Assembly: GCA_019058135.1 (NCBI GenBank)
Contig: JAHLWE010000244.1
Coordinates: forward strand, 1-9,502
From: Promethearchaeota archaeon
GTDB taxonomy: Archaea; Asgardarchaeota; Lokiarchaeia; Sigyniarchaeales; SOKP01
DNA: 9,502 nucleotides
Direction: 5' to 3'
The notes under the pieces were generated by a model. It made no database searches. It saw only the letters and a list, made by a program, of their open reading frames with translations, and was not told the DNA's origin. A program made the position numbers and the translations under genes. This document shows positions 6,330-9,502 of this stretch, in pieces (within the stretch, counting starts at the first letter, position 1; each line of letters starts with the position of its first letter).

Positions 6330-6428
6330 CCACAAATAATATAAATGAAAACATAATTAGATTAAAATAAAAATCTAATTAAGCTAATCAATTTAATTGT
6401 AATTCAATAGTTCATTAAATTGAATAAT

Positions 6429-7370
6429 ATGCCAAATTCACCAGAAATATTAGGATTAGGAGAAATTGTAGTAGATTGGGTAGCTCAGATCCCTCATTTT
6501 CCTAAGCCAGATGAAAAAATTGATTCTTTTCACCAAGAAATATTTGGTGGTGGAGTAACAGCAAACTTTTTAGTTGCTACAACAAGATTAGGAGTATCTT
6601 CTGGATTTATTGGAGCTGTAGGACAAGATGAGAATGGTGAGTTTTTAATTAAAGATCTTAAAAATGAAGGTGTAGATACAAAATATACTTTTAAAAGGGG
6701 AGATCTTAAAACACCAGTTAATTTCATTATTGTAGCGTCAAATAGTGGCGAAAAAATAATAATTCAATCTCCTTATATGCAATATTCTCTTTCAATAAAG
6801 GATTTAGATAATGATTATATAGCTTCCTCAAAATTATTACATACTACAGCAATTCATCATGAATTGACGGAGGAGACAATCAAAATTGCAAAGAAAAACA
6901 ATGTTAAGGTTTCTCTTGATCTTGAATCACAAATTGCTATGAGGGGATGGAATAAATTAAAAAAAATAATTCAAAATGTAGATGTTTTATTACCTAATAA
7001 AGAAGGGGCAATGTCAATAACTAAAACAAATTCCCCCAAGGAAGCTGCGAGTTTTCTTACAAAAAAAGGAATACCTCTCGTGATAATTACTCTTGGGAGT
7101 CAAGGTGCATTAATTTCCACAGAGAATTTTCAAAAAGTAATTACATCCTATAACGTAGATAAAGTAGTAGATACTACTGGTGCTGGTGATACTTTTATTG
7201 GTGCATTTTCAGTTGCCTATTGGATTAAGGGATGGGATTTGGTTAAAGCATGTAAATATGCAAATGCAGCAGCGGGAATTAAAATTGGTAAGCTTGGGGC
7301 TCGAACAGGTATGCCAACACATAATGAAATTTTGGTTTTTTTAGAAGAGAGGAATGAAAATTTATTTTAA
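6429..7370 (+). CDS. PfkB-family (ribokinase-like) carbohydrate kinase
   Basis: An ATP-dependent sugar or nucleoside kinase of about 313 residues, the usual size of the PfkB/ribokinase family. The N-terminus carries GLGEIVVDW and IPHFPKPDEK, then the first PfkB signature GGGVTANFLVATTRLG followed by GFIGAVGQDENGEFL. The middle has LLPNKEGA, and VIITLGSQGAL. The second PfkB signature DTTGAGDTFIGAF (about 248-260 from this start) contains the catalytic Asp254 and the GAGD anion hole. KLGARTGMPT closes the C-terminal part. The substrate cannot be told from motifs. I chose ATG 6429; a TTG at 6420 is in frame and adds three residues (MNN), and a weak TATA-like CAATTTAATTG at 6389-6399 would place transcription start near 6420. 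The kinase is cytosolic. It lies 19 nt upstream of pcm and is probably co-transcribed with it. Confidence 0.92.
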   Translation: MPNSPEILGLGEIVVDWVAQIPHFPKPDEKIDSFHQEIFGGGVTANFLVATTRLGVSSGFIGAVGQDENGEFLIKDLKNEGVDTKYTFKRGDLKTPVNFIIVASNSGEKIIIQSPYMQYSLSIKDLDNDYIASSKLLHTTAIHHELTEETIKIAKKNNVKVSLDLESQIAMRGWNKLKKIIQNVDVLLPNKEGAMSITKTNSPKEAASFLTKKGIPLVIITLGSQGALISTENFQKVITSYNVDKVVDTTGAGDTFIGAFSVAYWIKGWDLVKACKYANAAAGIKIGKLGARTGMPTHNEILVFLEERNENLF

Positions 7371-7374
7371 AAAA

Positions 7375-7381
7375 AAGGGGT
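7375..7381 (+). promoter_or_regulatory. Shine-Dalgarno of pcm
   Basis: AAGGGGT ends 8 nt before the ATG at 7390, in the 19-nt gap after the kinase gene. A ribosome site here, with no room for a promoter, supports translation from a shared mRNA. Confidence 0.6.
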
Positions 7382-7389
7382 AAAAAAAA

Positions 7390-8067
7390 ATGGATTTTAT
7401 TCAGAAAATGTATGAATTAATCGAAGGATTAAAAAAAGGAAGGTATTTAAATAAAAAATCGGTAATAAACGCAATGTTAAATGTTCCTCGAGAGTTATTT
7501 CTTCCAGAGGATAAAAAAAAAATGGCTTATATTGATACCCCTTTAACAATTGGTTATGGACAAACAATAAGTGCCCCCCATATGAATGCTATGATGTGTG
7601 AATATTTGGATCTAAATGAAGGAAACAAGTTACTTGAAATTGGAACTGGTTCTGGATATCATGCAGCATTATGTGCTTATATTATTGCTCCTGAACATTC
7701 AAAAAACCCAGGTCATGTTTATACAGTTGAGAGAATTAAAGAACTGGCTAATAATGCTAGAAAAAATATTGAAAAAGGAGGGTTTAGTAAGAAAATTGAT
7801 GTTATTCATTCTGATGGAACCTTAGGATATGAAAAAGAAGCACCCTATAATAGAATTCTTGTAACAGCCGCCTCATCACTCCCTATACCTCAACCATTTA
7901 AAGATCAATTAAAAGTCGGAGGAATTATGTGTATCCCTGCGGGATCAAAGAATTTCTCCCAAGACTTGTACTTATATACCAAAATAAAGGAAGATAAATT
8001 TAAGGTCGACAAGGTATGTAGTGTTCGTTTCGTACCATTGCTAGGACGTTACTCGTTTTCTGAGTAG
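7390..8067 (+). CDS. pcm: Protein-L-isoaspartate O-methyltransferase
   Basis: Pcm methylates isoaspartyl residues of aged proteins with S-adenosylmethionine, starting their repair to aspartate; it is cytosolic. The 225-residue length and motif order are those of the family: PRELFLPE at 33-40, the characteristic DTPLTIGYGQTISAPHM at 49-65, SAM-binding motif I LLEIGTGSGYHAA at 81-93, VYTVERIKELA at 110-120 with the acidic ribose-binding Glu114, DGTLGY at 142-147, APYNRILVTAA at 151-161, and GGIMCIPAG at 177-185. The end, VRFVPLLGRYSF, is also typical. The start is ATG 7390, with AAGGGGT upstream. It follows the PfkB kinase by 19 nt. The downstream neighbour is convergent, 46 bp away. No missing residue was seen. 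Confidence 0.96.
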   Translation: MDFIQKMYELIEGLKKGRYLNKKSVINAMLNVPRELFLPEDKKKMAYIDTPLTIGYGQTISAPHMNAMMCEYLDLNEGNKLLEIGTGSGYHAALCAYIIAPEHSKNPGHVYTVERIKELANNARKNIEKGGFSKKIDVIHSDGTLGYEKEAPYNRILVTAASSLPIPQPFKDQLKVGGIMCIPAGSKNFSQDLYLYTKIKEDKFKVDKVCSVRFVPLLGRYSFSE

Positions 8068-8113
8068 TTCCTTTAAAACAATTCTATTTCCAAATTCATT
8101 TATGGTGAGAGAA

Positions 8114-8581
8114 TTAATTGATTAAAGTTATGTTAATGAAATCATCTGGATTATTAATAATATGATTTATTTCAGAGAGTAATTGATTTAAATCAAAACT
8201 CTTTTTTAAATTGAATTCAATTGGCCAAATTCCAATAATAACATCTCCAATTGATTTTACATTACCTATTAAAATTCCCTTTCTCATGCTATTTAATTTC
8301 AATGAATAGAGAAGAATATAATAATAAGGGCAATTATTGAATTGAAAGTCTTTTCCCAATTGGAGAACTTCCTTAATATTTTGAAAAAAGAAAATGTTTT
8401 CTCTCTTTATTGTTAATTCTTTTATTTTATTGATAAAGGCTGGCTCAATCTTTACTGGTTCTTTTAAAGATAACACTTCAAAAGTTAAATTTAAAATATT
8501 TTCCTCCGAATCTAAAAATCCTTTAAATAGAACTTTATAAAACTTTCTATCTTCTTTTTTTGAATTTTTGTTTGACAACAT
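8114..8581 (-). CDS. Hypothetical protein overlapping the aIF1 gene
   Basis: A 155-residue protein of no family I recognise. The N-terminus is basic and polar (MLSNKNSKKEDRKFYKV). The body alternates predicted strands and helices, with a hydrophobic central part (CPYYYILLYSLKL at 84-96 and GILIGN, VIIGIWPIEF at 114-123) too broken by charged and polar residues for a confident membrane helix. It ends in an acidic/Asn-rich helix (LLSEINHIINNPDDF). There is a single Cys and no zinc motif. Its ATG at 8581 lies 35 nt inside the end of the aIF1 gene in another frame, so the two are surely co-transcribed and probably translationally coupled. The pairing hints at a translation-linked or merely co-regulated job; this is inference. 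It is a real gene rather than a shadow: it is open for its full length in a non-coding part of the plus strand. Confidence 0.75.
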   Translation of the reverse strand: MLSNKNSKKEDRKFYKVLFKGFLDSEENILNLTFEVLSLKEPVKIEPAFINKIKELTIKRENIFFFQNIKEVLQLGKDFQFNNCPYYYILLYSLKLNSMRKGILIGNVKSIGDVIIGIWPIEFNLKKSFDLNQLLSEINHIINNPDDFINITLIN

Positions 8582-8909
8582 TCCGAATTTCTATATTTTC
8601 TTCTGGAAAACCATTATCTATTAAAAACTTTTTTATTTTAAGTCGATGATCACCTTGGAGCTCGATTGTATTGTTTTTTACTGTTCCACCAGAAGCGCAA
8701 AACTTTTTTGCCTTTTTTGAGAAATCATTTAAATTTATATCAATATTTCCTAGAAAAGAAACAACAGTAACCTCTCGACCCCATTTCCTTCTTTCAGTAT
8801 AAATATCAACACGTTGTTCCTCTTGACCTAACGATTCACAAATACATAAATCCTTAGGAAAAGAGCATTTTGGACAGATATTTTGGTCACTAGGTATTGT
8901 TCTATACAC
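8547..8909 (-). CDS. sui1: Translation initiation factor aIF1 (SUI1 family)
   Basis: aIF1 binds the small ribosomal subunit near the P site and promotes correct start-codon selection. The 120-residue protein has the archaeal N-terminal zinc knuckle C12-x2-C15-x6-C22-x-C24 (CPKCSFPKDLCIC), then EEQRVDIYTERRKWGREVTV, and the SUI1 core ASGGTVKNNTIELQGDHR at 72-89. GFPEENIEI at 100-108 is the usual C-terminal strand. A basic tail (KQKFKKRR) extends slightly beyond the family norm. The start is GTG 8909: there is no in-frame ATG upstream in the intergenic region near it and no Met before the zinc knuckle. A TATA-like box about 28 bp upstream suggests a leaderless GTG start. The last 35 nt overlap the start of the next gene. 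Confidence 0.95.
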   Translation of the reverse strand: MYRTIPSDQNICPKCSFPKDLCICESLGQEEQRVDIYTERRKWGREVTVVSFLGNIDINLNDFSKKAKKFCASGGTVKNNTIELQGDHRLKIKKFLIDNGFPEENIEIRNVVKQKFKKRR

Positions 8910-8933
8910 TACCTTACTTTTTTTAAAAAGGTA

Positions 8934-8946
8934 CTTTAAAATATAA
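8934..8946 (-). promoter_or_regulatory. TATA box of the aIF1 operon
   Basis: On the minus strand this reads TTATATTTTAAAG, centred about 31 bp before the GTG at 8909. It would place transcription start at or just before the GTG. Confidence 0.45.
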
Positions 8947-9054
8947 TTATTATTAGAATTAAATCTTATAAAAATCTTTCACTCCAAATTAAGGATCTAT
9001 TTATATGATGTCAAGTAAAAATAAATAAAATAAAGTAAGAATAATTTTTTTAAA

Positions 9055-9064
9055 TTTATATAAA
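9055..9064 (+). promoter_or_regulatory. TATA box of the small GTPase gene
   Basis: TTTATATAAA, a textbook archaeal TATA box, is centred about 28 bp before the ATG at 9087. No ribosome site is visible, so the mRNA is probably leaderless. Confidence 0.65.
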
Positions 9065-9086
9065 AAATTGATAAAAGTGATATTAA

Positions 9087-9502
9087 ATGTCAAGTTCATG
9101 GATATTTAAAGTAATAGTAGCTGGTGCTGGTGGTGTGGGAAAAACAGCACTGGTTACAAGATATTGTACCGGAAAATTTATAGAAGATCATAAGATGACA
9201 ATCGGAGCTGCATTTTATACTAAAGAAGAGAAATTAGATACAGGTGAACAATGCAAAATGCAGCTATGGGATTTTGCAGGAGAGGAAAGGTTTAGAAGTT
9301 TATTATCTGATTATTGTAAGGGAGCAAGTGGTGCTTTTATTTGTTTTGATGTCACTGATTATGATACTTTTAGGCAGCTACCAGAATGGTTAACAATCAT
9401 TAGAAAAACCGCTGGTTTTATTCCAATTATTTTATTAGGAATGAAATGGGATCTACCTAATCATGAAATTGATATTGAAACTGCTCAAAAGTACGCTGAA
9501 CA
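9087..9502 (+). CDS. Ras/Rab-like small GTPase, 5' part
   Basis: The first 138 codons of a Ras-superfamily GTPase; the C-terminus, including G5 and any lipid-anchor signal, is beyond the right edge. G1 is GAGGVGKT at 13-20, with Lys19 and Thr20 for phosphate and magnesium. Switch I carries Thr38 in MTIGAAF, G3 is WDFAGEERFR at 61-70, and LLGMKWDL at 116-123 occupies G4. Two positions differ from canonical Ras/Rab: the catalytic Gln of DxAGQ is Glu66, and the Asn/Thr of (N/T)KxD is Met119. Lys120 and Asp122 remain, so guanine specificity is likely kept, but hydrolysis and affinity may differ. TIGAAFYTKE and GEERFR are Rab-like. There is no N-terminal signal. Asgard archaea have many such GTPases, thought to act in membrane or cytoskeletal regulation; the exact role is unknown. 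The start is ATG 9087, with a TATA box 28 bp upstream. Confidence 0.94.
   Translation, partial: MSSSWIFKVIVAGAGGVGKTALVTRYCTGKFIEDHKMTIGAAFYTKEEKLDTGEQCKMQLWDFAGEERFRSLLSDYCKGASGAFICFDVTDYDTFRQLPEWLTIIRKTAGFIPIILLGMKWDLPNHEIDIETAQKYAE

Noticed and set aside
6283..6412. 13-bp direct repeat TAATTCAATAGTT at 6283-6295 and 6400-6412 flanking the RPA-kinase gap
   Set aside because: Short and very AT-rich, with no element or integrase between the copies.
6530..6727. Minus-strand 65-codon open frame
   Set aside because: Opposite strand of the first PfkB signature; a shadow.
7616..7825. Plus-strand 69-codon open frame
   Set aside because: Lies wholly inside pcm in another frame, and pcm is an unmistakable gene.
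9008..9028. Micro-frame starting ATGTCAAGT, the same nine bases as the GTPase start at 9087
   Set aside because: Only six codons and in a low-complexity AT-rich stretch; nine matching bases can be chance.

Overview
The window is AT-rich, uses ATG, GTG and possibly TTG starts, and carries archaeal TATA boxes 25-31 bp upstream of several start codons, the usual geometry of leaderless archaeal transcripts. Its gene content is archaeal with eukaryote-like elements: a Ras/Rab-type small GTPase, a RING/PHD-like zinc protein, a multi-OB replication protein A with a zinc-bearing C-terminal module, and aIF1. Together with a methanofuran biosynthesis gene (mfnB) this points to an Asgard archaeon, probably near Lokiarchaeia. 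That placement is an inference from gene content, not a measured phylogeny.

Layout. (1) 1-421, minus: 5' part of mfnB, running off the left edge. (2) 589-2834, plus: a decayed island. The first part (589-1727) encoded a protein with three exact 71-residue tandem repeats and a long Lys/Glu-rich segment; it now carries an in-frame TAA and a one-base frameshift. The second part (about 1764-2834) encoded a zinc-ribbon endonuclease-like protein with two 61-codon zinc-ribbon repeats and a C-terminal nuclease-like domain; two TGA codons interrupt it. Both parts share one reading frame after the frameshift, so they may once have been a single gene. (3) 3021-3554, plus: RING/PHD-like zinc finger protein. 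(4) 3555-4310, minus: HisA/HisF-related TIM barrel, abutting the previous gene tail to tail with no gap. (5) 4564-6285, plus: RPA. (6) 6429-7370 and 7390-8067, plus: a PfkB-family kinase and protein-L-isoaspartate methyltransferase, a likely two-gene operon. (7) 8114-8581 and 8547-8909, minus: aIF1 followed by an overlapping unknown gene. (8) 9087-9502, plus: 5' part of a small GTPase with unusual G3 and G4 motifs.

How the genes relate. mfnB and the HisA/HisF-related gene both suggest H4MPT/methanofuran-type C1 metabolism. RPA (single-stranded DNA), aIF1 (start-codon selection) and Pcm (protein repair) are housekeeping genes. The RING-like protein and the GTPase belong to the eukaryote-like repertoire of Asgard archaea. 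No tRNA, rRNA, CRISPR array or insertion sequence was seen. No gene-free stretch exceeds 300 bases; the longest is 4311-4563, which holds divergent promoters and a run of T-tracts.
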